From positions 212,375 to 276,374 of the forward strand of contig JABGUL010000027.1 of NCBI GenBank assembly GCA_018646605.1: a DNA stretch of 64,000 bases, written 5' to 3'. The position numbers and the translations under genes were made by a program. Positions within the stretch are counted from its first letter, which is position 1, and each line of letters opens with the position of its first letter. This document shows, piece after piece, positions 28,733 through 38,734 of this stretch. Source of the DNA: Flavobacteriaceae bacterium (GTDB lineage Bacteria > Bacteroidota > Bacteroidia > Flavobacteriales > Flavobacteriaceae). The notes under the pieces were generated by a model, which saw nothing but the letters and a program-made list of their open reading frames with translations, made no database searches and was not told where the DNA came from.

Positions 28733-30745
28733 CTAAAACAAATTTTTTAAAAGCGAATCATCTACTAGGTTAGGTAAAGTTACCTTTAAATTTGGCGTTC
28801 GATCCATTTCGCGCTTAATTGCAAACAGAGCTTCTTTATTTCGAGCCCAACTTCGACGTGCTACTCCATTATTTACATCGAAAAACAACATGCTTTTTAA
28901 TTGCTCCTCTGCTACAGGACTTCCGTCCAAAAGCATTCCAAAACCTCCGTTTATAACTTCGCCCCAGCCTACTCCTCCTCCATTGTGAATAGAAACCCAG
29001 GTAGCTCCTCTAAAACTATCCCCGATAACATTATGGATCGACATATCGGCAGTGAATTTACTTCCATCATAAATATTTGAGGTTTCTCGATATGGAGAAT
29101 CTGTTCCGCTTACATCATGGTGATCGCGCCCTAAAACAACAGCTCCTATTTCACTGTTAGCAATAGCTTTGTTAAAAGCTTGCGCAATTTTAATGCGCCC
29201 TTCAGCATCGGCATATAAAATTCTTGCTTGTGATCCCACAACCATTTTATTTTTGTTAGCTTCCTCAATCCACTTTATGTTGTCATTGAGTTGCAATTTG
29301 ATTTCTGGAGGTGCAGATAGGCTAATTTCTTTTAATACGTTAAGGGCTATAGTATCTGTCTTCTCTAGATCTGATGGATTGCCTGATGTACAAACCCACC
29401 TGAACGGACCAAAACCAAGATCAAAACACATTGGACCCAATATGTCTTGAACATAGGAGGGGTATTTAAAATCAATCTTATTTTCTTTCATTACCGTCGC
29501 CCCTGCTCGAGAAGATTCCAATAAAAAAGCATTCCCATAATCAAAAAAATAAGTTCCTTTATCAGTATGTTTTTGAATGATTGCAACATGACGCCGCAAC
29601 GATTCTTGAACCTTCACTTTAAAGGCTTCAGGCTCTTCTTTTAACAGAGTATTTGATTCTTCAAGGGTAAGACCAACAGGATAATATCCACCGGTCCATG
29701 GTATGTGTAAGGACGTTTGATCCGATCCGATATGAACGTAAATTCCTTCAGTATAAAATTGCTCCCAAACGTCAACCACATTACCTATGTATGCAATTGA
29801 TAGGACTTCATGAGTTTCAATTGCTTTTTTAACTCGTTGTATCAGAAAATCCATATCCTGAGTCAATTCATCAACCCATCCTTGTCGATGCCTTTTTTTG
29901 GCTGCCTTTGAATTGACTTCTGCGCAAACGGTAATACACCCACAGATATTTCCAGCTTTTGGTTGAGCGCCACTCATTCCTCCCAAACCTGACGTCAAAA
30001 ACACCTTTCCTTTAATTTGTTCTGTTTCGTTTAAAATTTTACGAAAAGCATTTAAAATAGTTATTGTCGTTCCATGTACAATTCCTTGTGGTCCTATGTA
30101 CATAAACGATCCTGCCGTCATTTGCCCGTACTGCGTTACTCCAAGGGCATTAAACTTTTCCCAATGATCTGGCTTTGAGTAGTTGGGAATCATCATACCG
30201 TTGGTAGCCACCACGCGAGGAGCCTTTTGTGAAGATGGAAAAAGACCCATAGGATGACCTGAATAAAGGTGCAAGGTTTGTTCCTCTGTCATTTGCGCTA
30301 AGTAAGAAAGAGTAAGTAAGTATTGTGCCCAATTTTGAAATACCGCTCCGTTTCCTCCGTAGGTGATTAGTTCTTCCGGATGTTGAGCTATAGCAGGATC
30401 TAAATTGTTTTGGATCATAAGCATTATTGCTGCTGCTTGTTTTGATTTTGCTGGATACTCTGATAGCGGTCTAGCATAAAGATCATATTTAGGTTTGAAA
30501 CGATACATATAGATCCTTCCATAATCTTGTAATTCTTTTGCAAATTCTATAGCCAATTCAGGATGCCATGCTTTTGGGAAATATCGTAGTGCGTTACGTA
30601 CAGCTAATATTTTTTCTTCCTCAGACAAAATATCTTTTCGCTTTGGAGCACGATTAACTTCCTCATAAAATCCATGTTTCGGAGGCAATTTGTTTGGGAT
30701 TCCCCGGAGGATTGCAGTTTGAAAAGCGGTAAGTGATTTTTCCAT
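28733..30745 (-). CDS. hutU: Urocanate hydratase, long form
   Basis: Hydrates urocanate to imidazolonepropionate using NAD+ as electrophilic cofactor. Landmarks: ELITYGGNGAVFQNWAQY, GLGGMSGAQPKAGNICGC (NAD-binding), and GFGPFRWVCTSGNPSDLEKTD with the active-site Cys. At 670 residues it is about 110 longer than the proteobacterial enzyme, with extra sequence at the N-terminus and inserts; as far as I recall this long form is usual for Bacteroidota. Its ATG overlaps the hutH stop (TAATG). Confidence 0.95.
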   Translation of the reverse strand: MEKSLTAFQTAILRGIPNKLPPKHGFYEEVNRAPKRKDILSEEEKILAVRNALRYFPKAWHPELAIEFAKELQDYGRIYMYRFKPKYDLYARPLSEYPAKSKQAAAIMLMIQNNLDPAIAQHPEELITYGGNGAVFQNWAQYLLTLSYLAQMTEEQTLHLYSGHPMGLFPSSQKAPRVVATNGMMIPNYSKPDHWEKFNALGVTQYGQMTAGSFMYIGPQGIVHGTTITILNAFRKILNETEQIKGKVFLTSGLGGMSGAQPKAGNICGCITVCAEVNSKAAKKRHRQGWVDELTQDMDFLIQRVKKAIETHEVLSIAYIGNVVDVWEQFYTEGIYVHIGSDQTSLHIPWTGGYYPVGLTLEESNTLLKEEPEAFKVKVQESLRRHVAIIQKHTDKGTYFFDYGNAFLLESSRAGATVMKENKIDFKYPSYVQDILGPMCFDLGFGPFRWVCTSGNPSDLEKTDTIALNVLKEISLSAPPEIKLQLNDNIKWIEEANKNKMVVGSQARILYADAEGRIKIAQAFNKAIANSEIGAVVLGRDHHDVSGTDSPYRETSNIYDGSKFTADMSIHNVIGDSFRGATWVSIHNGGGVGWGEVINGGFGMLLDGSPVAEEQLKSMLFFDVNNGVARRSWARNKEALFAIKREMDRTPNLKVTLPNLVDDSLLKNLF

Positions 30746-32238
30746 TAGCGAACAATAAAGGTTTGATTTTGAATCATCTTAATTAGAGTTTGAATGTCCT
30801 CTTTGAGCAGACGATCCTCTTCAAGTTTAAGTACCTGATTCCGGAGGAGTTGGTAGTTTTCTTGAATCAAAGCACTACACTTAATGCCACCCCGAAATTC
30901 TAGTGCTTGGGCAGCATACATCAATTCTATAGCGAGAATTTTTTCAAGATTCCCTAAAATTTGATTGAATTTACGTCCTGAAATACTTCCCATAGACACA
31001 TGATCTTCTTGTCCTAACGAGGTTGGTATACTGTCAGCACTCGCAGGAAAACATAGGGATTTGTTTTCAGTCACTAAAGCTGCAGTGGTATATTGAGGAA
31101 TCATAAAGCCAGAGTTTAATCCACCTTTTTCTGTCAATAAGCGAGGCAATCCGTATTTCCCCTCAAGCATTAAATAACATCGGCGATCAGAAACATTACC
31201 TAACTCTGAAGCGGCAATAGAACAATAATCAAGTGCCATTGCTAGGGGCTGACCATGAAAATTACCCCCAGAAATTATTTCTTCTTCATTCAGAAGAATA
31301 GGATTATCGGTAACTGCATTTAATTCAATTGTTGCAAGTTTTTTAAGGTGTTTGAATGCATTGCGTGAAGCGCCATGAACTTGGGGAATACACCGAATTG
31401 AATAGGGATCCTGAACCCGTGAACAATTTTTGTGTGCATCAAGATTATCTGAGCCTTCTAACAGTAAGCGCATACGTTTTGCAACTTTAAGTGAACCTTT
31501 AAAGGGTCTTATTTCATGTAGGGCTGATTTAAAAGGGGCTGCACTCCCCTGAAGTCCCTCCAGGCTCATGGCGCCAGCTACATCCGCAAGATCAGCCAGA
31601 TAGTTTATTTTCTGTAAACCAAATAATGCATGGGCTAATATAAATTGAGTTCCGTTTATTAAGGCTAGCCCTTCTTTTGCTTCTAAAACAATGGGGGCTA
31701 AACCATAATTGTTTAAAACTTTTTTAGCGGAAACAATGTGTTTTCCTTCCCAAAACTCTCCTTCACCTATGAGTGGTAAAAATAAATGTGCCAAAGGTGC
31801 TAAATCACCTGAAGCTCCAACAGAACCTTGCTCAGGAACGACAGGAAGCAGGTCGTTTTCAATAAAAAAAAGGATGCGTTCAATTACAGTGAGTCGGATT
31901 CCAGAATACCCTTGACAAAGTGCATGTACTTTACATATCATCATTATTTTGGACAACAAGGGTAGAATAGGATCTCCTACCCCTACTGCGTGTGAGATTA
32001 ATAAATTTCGCTGTAATTTTTTAGTTTCATTTTCAGAAATCAAAGTGTCACATAGAGGGCCAAACCCTGTATTGATTCCATATACAGTCCTTCCAAAATG
32101 AACTACTTTGTGAACAATAGCATTGCTTTTTTCTACTTTTGATTTGATTTCAGGAATCAATACTCCTTTGGTCTTTCCCTGTGCAAGCGCAAATGTTTTT
32201 TTTAAGGTGAGTTTTTCCTTGCCGTAATTAAAGGTCAT
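30745..32238 (-). CDS. hutH: Histidine ammonia-lyase
   Basis: Deaminates histidine to urocanate, the first Hut step. The MIO prosthetic-group triad Ala-Ser-Gly is at residues 142-144 in GSVGASGDLAPLAHL; YGINTGFGP near 53 and the C-terminal QEDHVSMG are also typical. An upstream in-frame start at 32295 would add 19 residues of unlikely composition, so ATG 32238 (MTFNYGKEKL) is chosen, giving 497 residues. It is the first gene of the hut operon and is divergent from the LysR gene across a 78-base gap. Confidence 0.96.
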   Translation of the reverse strand: MTFNYGKEKLTLKKTFALAQGKTKGVLIPEIKSKVEKSNAIVHKVVHFGRTVYGINTGFGPLCDTLISENETKKLQRNLLISHAVGVGDPILPLLSKIMMICKVHALCQGYSGIRLTVIERILFFIENDLLPVVPEQGSVGASGDLAPLAHLFLPLIGEGEFWEGKHIVSAKKVLNNYGLAPIVLEAKEGLALINGTQFILAHALFGLQKINYLADLADVAGAMSLEGLQGSAAPFKSALHEIRPFKGSLKVAKRMRLLLEGSDNLDAHKNCSRVQDPYSIRCIPQVHGASRNAFKHLKKLATIELNAVTDNPILLNEEEIISGGNFHGQPLAMALDYCSIAASELGNVSDRRCYLMLEGKYGLPRLLTEKGGLNSGFMIPQYTTAALVTENKSLCFPASADSIPTSLGQEDHVSMGSISGRKFNQILGNLEKILAIELMYAAQALEFRGGIKCSALIQENYQLLRNQVLKLEEDRLLKEDIQTLIKMIQNQTFIVR

Positions 32239-32316
32239 ATTAAAAAGATTGAGTTTTTTAAAAATACCACTATATTTAATACCCAATAAGACCAATATTT
32301 ATAATAATCAATAGCT
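32239..32316. promoter_or_regulatory. Divergent control region between hutH and the LysR gene
   Basis: This AT-rich 78-base gap separates the first hut gene from its likely regulator. I see no clean TAnnTTTG in either direction and no unambiguous LysR box, although short T-N11-A patterns are common in such AT-rich sequence. Regulatory role is inferred from gene arrangement. Confidence 0.5.
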
Positions 32317-33228
32317 ATGAGTTATCAATTGGAATACAGGCATCTTCGATATTTTTTAGCTGTAGCAGAAGATCTTCACTTTAGAAAAGCTTCGGAAAGA
32401 CTTTTTATTTCCCAACCTGGGTTGAGTAAACAGATCAAAGAGTTGGAAGATCACCTAGGGGTTCAACTTTTAGAAAGACACAGCAGGAAAGTTTCATTAA
32501 CTCCCTCGGGAAGCTACCTTAAGGAGGAGCTAAAACGTTCTTTCCAGAAGCTGGATTACATACTAGAACACAGCAAACTATTGGATCGTGGCATGGTAGG
32601 GAATTTAAAATTAGGCTATGTAGGTTCTGCCATGCAGCATATTATACCAAATTTATTACTGAAATTTAAAAAGCAACATCCCAAAATCTTATTCAATTTA
32701 AAAGAAATGGACAACCAGGCACAGGTTGAAGGTTTGCTGTCAAATGAAATTGATCTTGCATTTGTACGGCTGGAAAATTTTCCTAGAGGACTAAAAGCAA
32801 ATATTGTATTGCGGGAACCTTTCTGTTTAGTGTTGCCTGAAAACCATCCTATAGGCACTCATAATTTTAAAAGTTTAGCTCAGTTTAAAAACGAATCGTT
32901 CATATTATTTGATCAAAGATACAGCCCTTCCTATTTTTATAAAGTAATGCAACTATTTGATGATAGTGGGTTTCAGCCCAAAATATCACATAACACGATT
33001 CACTCCAACACCATTTATAAGTTAGTAGAAAATTACTTTGGAATTTCCATCATTCCCAATTCCTTAAAGACAGACATCAATCAAAAAGTGAAGTTTATTG
33101 ACCTGAATTATCTTCCGCATCGAACCAAACTTTCAGTCGTTTGGAATCAAAACAATAGAAACCCTGCACTTCAAAATATACTGGAACTTATAACAACTTC
33201 AAGTGTCATCAAAAACGTTTTATCTTAA
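32317..33228 (+). CDS. LysR-type transcriptional regulator, probably of the hut operon
   Basis: 303-residue LysR regulator. The N-terminal winged HTH is clear (LRYFLAVAEDLHFRKASERLFISQPGLSKQ in outline, then LGVQLLERHSRKVSLTPSG), followed by the periplasmic-binding-like effector domain from about residue 90. Divergent placement next to hutH suggests that it controls histidine use, probably in response to urocanate or histidine. This differs from the HutC (GntR) and HutP systems best known elsewhere. It carries no recognised specificity feature, so the target assignment is by context only. Confidence 0.9.
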   Translation: MSYQLEYRHLRYFLAVAEDLHFRKASERLFISQPGLSKQIKELEDHLGVQLLERHSRKVSLTPSGSYLKEELKRSFQKLDYILEHSKLLDRGMVGNLKLGYVGSAMQHIIPNLLLKFKKQHPKILFNLKEMDNQAQVEGLLSNEIDLAFVRLENFPRGLKANIVLREPFCLVLPENHPIGTHNFKSLAQFKNESFILFDQRYSPSYFYKVMQLFDDSGFQPKISHNTIHSNTIYKLVENYFGISIIPNSLKTDINQKVKFIDLNYLPHRTKLSVVWNQNNRNPALQNILELITTSSVIKNVLS

Positions 33229-33272
33229 TCTAACATATTTTTATTAAGTTTATAGTACTATTTATTGAAACT

Positions 33273-33857
33273 GTGCAGACGTATCCTATCCAAAAGATAA
33301 AAGAAAACGCTCTTAAATTATTAAAAGGAGTCTCTCCTATTTATACCTACCACTCAATAGATCATACCCTTTATGTATTAGAAGTATCCCTCAAGATTGG
33401 AAAGTATTATAAGCTTTCCATACTGGAACTAGAATTGATACAGATTGCAGCGTTATTTCATGATATAGGATATTTAGATGGTCCACAAGATCATGAGCAG
33501 AAAAGCTGCAGTTATGTTGAGAAAGAAATGGAAAAGTATAAGATCAAAAAAGAACACCTTACACTCATCCAGCAAATGATCATGTCAACTAAAATCCCTC
33601 AGCAACCTAAATCCCTTCTTGATCGCATTATTGCGGATGCTGATTTAGAATATATTGGCACAAATAGTTTTTGGGAAACTGGCGAAAAGTTATTCCAAGA
33701 AATTAAGTTTTCAAATCCAACCTTTACAACCGAGGAATGGAATAGAATTCAGTTTAAGTTTTTAAGTGACCACATTTTTCATACCTCTTACTGTAAAAGG
33801 TATAAGCAGAAACGTAAGGAAAAGTACATCAACGAATTGAAAACGATGATTTTGTGA
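33273..33857 (+). CDS. HD-domain phosphohydrolase
   Basis: 194-residue protein with an HD metal-dependent phosphohydrolase domain. The expected ligands are visible: the early YHSIDHT, then ALFHDIGY (HD pair) and the late DRIIADADLEYIG. The start is GTG at 33273 with no in-frame ATG near. It follows the LysR gene by 44 bases and could be co-transcribed, but there is no functional link to suggest. Substrate unknown (nucleotide or cyclic nucleotide possible). Confidence 0.8.
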   Translation: MQTYPIQKIKENALKLLKGVSPIYTYHSIDHTLYVLEVSLKIGKYYKLSILELELIQIAALFHDIGYLDGPQDHEQKSCSYVEKEMEKYKIKKEHLTLIQQMIMSTKIPQQPKSLLDRIIADADLEYIGTNSFWETGEKLFQEIKFSNPTFTTEEWNRIQFKFLSDHIFHTSYCKRYKQKRKEKYINELKTMIL

Positions 33858-33889
33858 AGTAATTAAAAGTAAACCCTATTCTACCGGTT

Positions 33890-35569
<1,680 letters not shown>

Positions 35570-35607
35570 TTAACTTCAAGCTAAGATTTTTTAATCGTTT
35601 AAAATGT

Positions 35608-35615
35608 TATTTTTG
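35608..35615 (+). promoter_or_regulatory. -7 promoter element of the 35620 gene
   Basis: TATTTTTG, exact consensus match, only four bases before the GTG start at 35620, so the transcript would be leaderless or nearly so. Confidence 0.45.
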
Positions 35616-35619
35616 ATTT

Positions 35620-37005
35620 GTGATTCGAAAAATATTATTTAGTGTTCTTATTTTAGTTCTTTGTATTGCTTGCCATTCCAAACAATACGAACGAACGGGA
35701 ATATTCTTTGGTGGACAGATCATCAATCCTTCGTCACGTTCAGTGGCCTTTTATCAAGGAAACAAAGTGGTAGATCTACTGGATCTTGATAAAAATTTGC
35801 GCTTTCAAAAAAAGTTTGATTCCATAGGAAGTGGAATCTATAAGTTAGAGCACCTCCCAGAGTATCAAACCGTATTACTTGAAGAGAAAGACAGCCTGTG
35901 GGTAAGAATAAACGCTGCTGCTTTTGATGAGTCGATTGTTTTTTCTGGGGTTGGTGCCTCCAAAAATAACTTTTTAATGGAGTTGATTTTAAAGCAAAAG
36001 TCGGAATCCGATTACCTCTCTACTAAATATGCTAATAGTAGTTTGACTTTTAACTCCATTTTGGACTCCTTACTTTTTGAAAAAAAAGAGTTGTGGATAC
36101 AGATGGATTCGGTTAATACCCTCTCTCCTATTGCCCAAAAAGTTACACAAGCCGCCTATGTCTATCATTATGCAAACATCCGAGAGCGTTATGCCTTGCT
36201 GCGTGGAGCTCAGCGGTCTGTTGAAGAAGATAGTCTCTTTTTTGGTTTCAGAAAGTTTTTGAATTATGGGGATAATGATTTAGCTTTTTTTGACCCCTAC
36301 GTCAATTACATTTTAAATTTTATTAGTCAAAAAGCCATAGATCCTAGCAAGCCTTATTTTAAACAAAAACAAACCACAGAATTTAACATCCAAAGACTAA
36401 AGGTTTTAGATCAAGGGATTAAAGGAACACTGTTGCGGAATAATCTGGCACGTGCCATTGCTTTTGAGGAAATACTAACCTTTGAGAATCACGGACAACA
36501 CGAACGTTTTCTACAGTATTATGCAACGATAAACAATTCACCCATTTACCTTGCCGAAATACTCGCCCTTCACAATAAGATCAGCAGCATGGAACCAAAC
36601 AATCCCTTGCCAAAGATCGCCCTTCAAAATGTATCTCGTAAAACCGTTAGTAGCGCAAGCATTTTGAATAATAAAACTACCGTACTCTATTTCTGGTCTC
36701 AAACTCAAATGAATCATTATAAAAATACTCTTGAACGATCCAAGCTCCTCCAAGAACGATACCCCAACATTCGTTTTGTTGGAATCTGTATACAACCCTT
36801 TAATAGCATGGTAGATCAAGTACAGAAAATGATGGAAATCAATCCTGAAGATCAGTTTTCTCTGGTTGATTTTGAAAAAGCAAGTGAGGCCTGGGTGCTA
36901 ACCTTACTAAACAAAGCAATTATCTTAGATGCTAAAGGTAAAATCATTGAAGGTTTTGGGAATTTCTCTGATGCAACTTTTGAAAAATCCCTAGAAGACC
37001 TTTAG
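35620..37005 (+). CDS. Thioredoxin-fold lipoprotein lacking the CxxC motif
   Basis: 461-residue exported lipoprotein (signal peptide ending LCIAC; Cys18). The N-terminal 110 residues resemble the beta-rich domain common before thioredoxin domains in Bacteroidota proteins (DUF4369-like). A helical middle follows, then from about residue 345 a thioredoxin-like fold: TTVLYFWSQTQMNHYKN, IRFVGICIQPF and KAIILDAKGKIIEGFG. The redox CxxC expected after YFW is absent (S-Q-T-Q), so it is probably not a disulfide oxidoreductase by the usual mechanism. GTG is the only sensible start. It is divergent from the ABC-F gene. Confidence 0.75.
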   Translation: MIRKILFSVLILVLCIACHSKQYERTGIFFGGQIINPSSRSVAFYQGNKVVDLLDLDKNLRFQKKFDSIGSGIYKLEHLPEYQTVLLEEKDSLWVRINAAAFDESIVFSGVGASKNNFLMELILKQKSESDYLSTKYANSSLTFNSILDSLLFEKKELWIQMDSVNTLSPIAQKVTQAAYVYHYANIRERYALLRGAQRSVEEDSLFFGFRKFLNYGDNDLAFFDPYVNYILNFISQKAIDPSKPYFKQKQTTEFNIQRLKVLDQGIKGTLLRNNLARAIAFEEILTFENHGQHERFLQYYATINNSPIYLAEILALHNKISSMEPNNPLPKIALQNVSRKTVSSASILNNKTTVLYFWSQTQMNHYKNTLERSKLLQERYPNIRFVGICIQPFNSMVDQVQKMMEINPEDQFSLVDFEKASEAWVLTLLNKAIILDAKGKIIEGFGNFSDATFEKSLEDL

Positions 37006-37015
37006 TCTTCAGTAT

Positions 37016-37672
37016 TTACTTATTCCCTTTTTGATAATCCTCAAGGAACTTAGCCAATCCAATATCCGTCAACGGATGGCTTAAAAGACCTTTGATTGAT
37101 GATAGTGGTCCTGTCATTACATCAGCTCCAATTTTAGCACATTCAATCACGTGCATGGTATGGCGAACAGAAGCCGCAAGGATTTGAGTCTCAAAGCCAT
37201 AATTATCATAAATCTCACGAATCTCTTGAATAAGATTTAGACCATCGGTAGAGATGTCATCCAAGCGACCAATAAACGGAGACATATAAGTAGCTCCGGC
37301 TTTAGCAGCCAATAATGCTTGACCGGCAGAAAAAATAAGAGTACAATTAGTCTTTATCCCTTCATCAGAAAAATACTTTAATGCCTTTACGCCATCTTCT
37401 ATCATTGGAATTTTGACAACAATCTGTGGATGTAAAGCAGCAAGAGCTTTCCCTTCTCTTAGCATACCCTCAAAATCTACTGATATCACTTCTGCAGATA
37501 CATCGCCATCCACTATATCACAAATATCTACATAATGTTGGATGATGTTTTTTTCGCCTGTAATACCCTCTTTAGCCATTAGGGAAGGATTTGTAGTTAC
37601 ACCATCTAAAACTCCAAGGGCTTGAGCTTCTCTGATTTGATCTAAATTGGCAGTGTCAATAAAAAATTTCAT
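37016..37672 (-). CDS. Transaldolase-like aldolase of the TalC/Fsa subfamily
   Basis: 218-residue class I aldolase of the short transaldolase / fructose-6-phosphate aldolase family. Visible: MKFFIDTANLDQIREA, GVTTNPSLMAKEG, the Schiff-base Lys in VVKIPM near residue 85, and GIKTNCTLIFSAGQALLAAKAGATYMSPFIGR. Bacteroidota members of this size are usually annotated as transaldolase of the pentose phosphate pathway; I cannot separate transaldolase from fructose-6-phosphate aldolase activity by eye. It is nine bases downstream of the SDR gene on the same strand. Confidence 0.9.
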   Translation of the reverse strand: MKFFIDTANLDQIREAQALGVLDGVTTNPSLMAKEGITGEKNIIQHYVDICDIVDGDVSAEVISVDFEGMLREGKALAALHPQIVVKIPMIEDGVKALKYFSDEGIKTNCTLIFSAGQALLAAKAGATYMSPFIGRLDDISTDGLNLIQEIREIYDNYGFETQILAASVRHTMHVIECAKIGADVMTGPLSSIKGLLSHPLTDIGLAKFLEDYQKGNK

Positions 37673-37681
37673 AAGGAGGGA

Positions 37682-38488
37682 TTAAAGTTTATAATGATTC
37701 ATGATTAGTTTTTCAAATATACGACTGGGAAGTATGTTTTTTAAGGTTTTGGATAATTTTTGCACAAACGGTCCAACCTGATAATGTACTTTCGAGTTTC
37801 CTTTTTCAATAATATCTGCAATGGCGACCGCAATTTCTTGTGGAGGATTTCCTCCATCCACATGGGCATCCATTGTGTCTAAATTTTCCTGATATATTTT
37901 TTGATAAGGTGAGTTGCTTACAACGGGGGCATGGTAGCGACGTAAAGCAATGTCTGTTGCATAGTCTCCAGGAGCTAGCGTACAAACGTCAATACCAAAA
38001 GATTTAACTTCCATTCGAAGGCTTTCCGTCATTATAGACAAAGCGCTTTTTGAAGCGGAATACACCCCCCTAAAAGGCAATCCCATTACTCCTGCAATAG
38101 AAGTAACATTGATGATTAGTCCTGCATTTTGAAGACGCATTTGCGGTAGAACAGCCTGTGCCATTTGAAGGGGCCCAAAACAGTTAGTAGCAAAGTTTGC
38201 TACCACTGCCTCCGCTTGAATTTCTTCCATAGGACCTGTGATACCTACGCCTGCATTATTAATTAAAACATCAAGCCGGTTGGTTTTTTTTAAAATTTCA
38301 ACGACACAATTTGTGATAGCATTAGAATCTGTAATTTCCAAAGGTAACATGGTAAACGGAACCCTATCGGTGTACTTCTCTGGGTTCCTACTGGTTCCAA
38401 AAACATGATGTCCTTTAACATGAAGGTGTAAGGCAGTAGCAAGGCCTAAACCTGATGAAGCACCAGTGATCAATACTACTTTTTTCAT
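37682..38488 (-). CDS. SDR-family NAD(P)-dependent oxidoreductase
   Basis: 268-residue classical short-chain dehydrogenase. The cofactor motif GASSGLGLA is near residue 8, NNAG at about 87-90, and the catalytic Ser/Tyr/Lys as NVTSIAGVMG and YSASKSAL. Arg in GTSRNPEK suggests NADP preference. A C-terminal extension (VGPFVQKLSKTLKNILPSRIFEKL) is amphipathic. The substrate is unknown. It precedes the aldolase gene and follows the SRP RNA gene on the same strand. Confidence 0.88.
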   Translation of the reverse strand: MKKVVLITGASSGLGLATALHLHVKGHHVFGTSRNPEKYTDRVPFTMLPLEITDSNAITNCVVEILKKTNRLDVLINNAGVGITGPMEEIQAEAVVANFATNCFGPLQMAQAVLPQMRLQNAGLIINVTSIAGVMGLPFRGVYSASKSALSIMTESLRMEVKSFGIDVCTLAPGDYATDIALRRYHAPVVSNSPYQKIYQENLDTMDAHVDGGNPPQEIAVAIADIIEKGNSKVHYQVGPFVQKLSKTLKNILPSRIFEKLIMNHYKL

Positions 38489-38542
38489 GTGTTTTATTCG
38501 TTGATTTTTGTAAGCTCATGAAGAAGCTAAAAAAATAAAAAA

Positions 38543-38640
38543 GGGCAAGCGACCCACATCACACCGCTACGACCACCTACCCTTGCTGCGTTCCCGCCCT
38601 GGGGGATTCAACAGGAGCTGGTTGTGTAGGACTTGCCCAG
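38543..38640 (-). ncRNA. ffs: Signal recognition particle RNA (4.5S-type)
   Basis: Small bacterial SRP RNA that binds Ffh for membrane targeting. On the minus strand the ends pair as GGGCAAG / CTTGCCC, and the apical domain contains CAGGGCGGGAACGCAGCA with a GGAA tetraloop (complement of 38591-38594) closed by GCG/CGC, followed by AGGGTA; this is the conserved Ffh-binding hairpin. The closing stem runs straight into a T-rich tail (minus strand below 38543), which would terminate transcription. About 98 nt, no Alu domain, as expected for Bacteroidota. A very good promoter lies just upstream. Confidence 0.92.
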
Positions 38641-38642
38641 CG

Positions 38643-38673
38643 CAAATATAAGCCGTTCATCTGATTTCAACAA
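38643..38673 (-). promoter_or_regulatory. Promoter of the SRP RNA gene
   Basis: Minus-strand TATATTTG (38643-38650) with TTG (38671-38673) 20 bp upstream, the standard Bacteroidota primary-sigma architecture. Transcription should begin within a few bases of the RNA 5' end at about 38640, so promoter and RNA support each other. Confidence 0.8.
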
Positions 38674-38734
38674 TCATTTTAATTGCTTAATTTCGTGTTT
38701 ATTGATCTTAAATATAATTCAATCATCCAATCCC

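Noticed and set aside
38633..38734. 34-residue N-terminal extension of the glutamine cyclotransferase
   Set aside because: It overlaps the SRP RNA and its promoter and reads unlike protein; the signal peptide starts cleanly at 38735.
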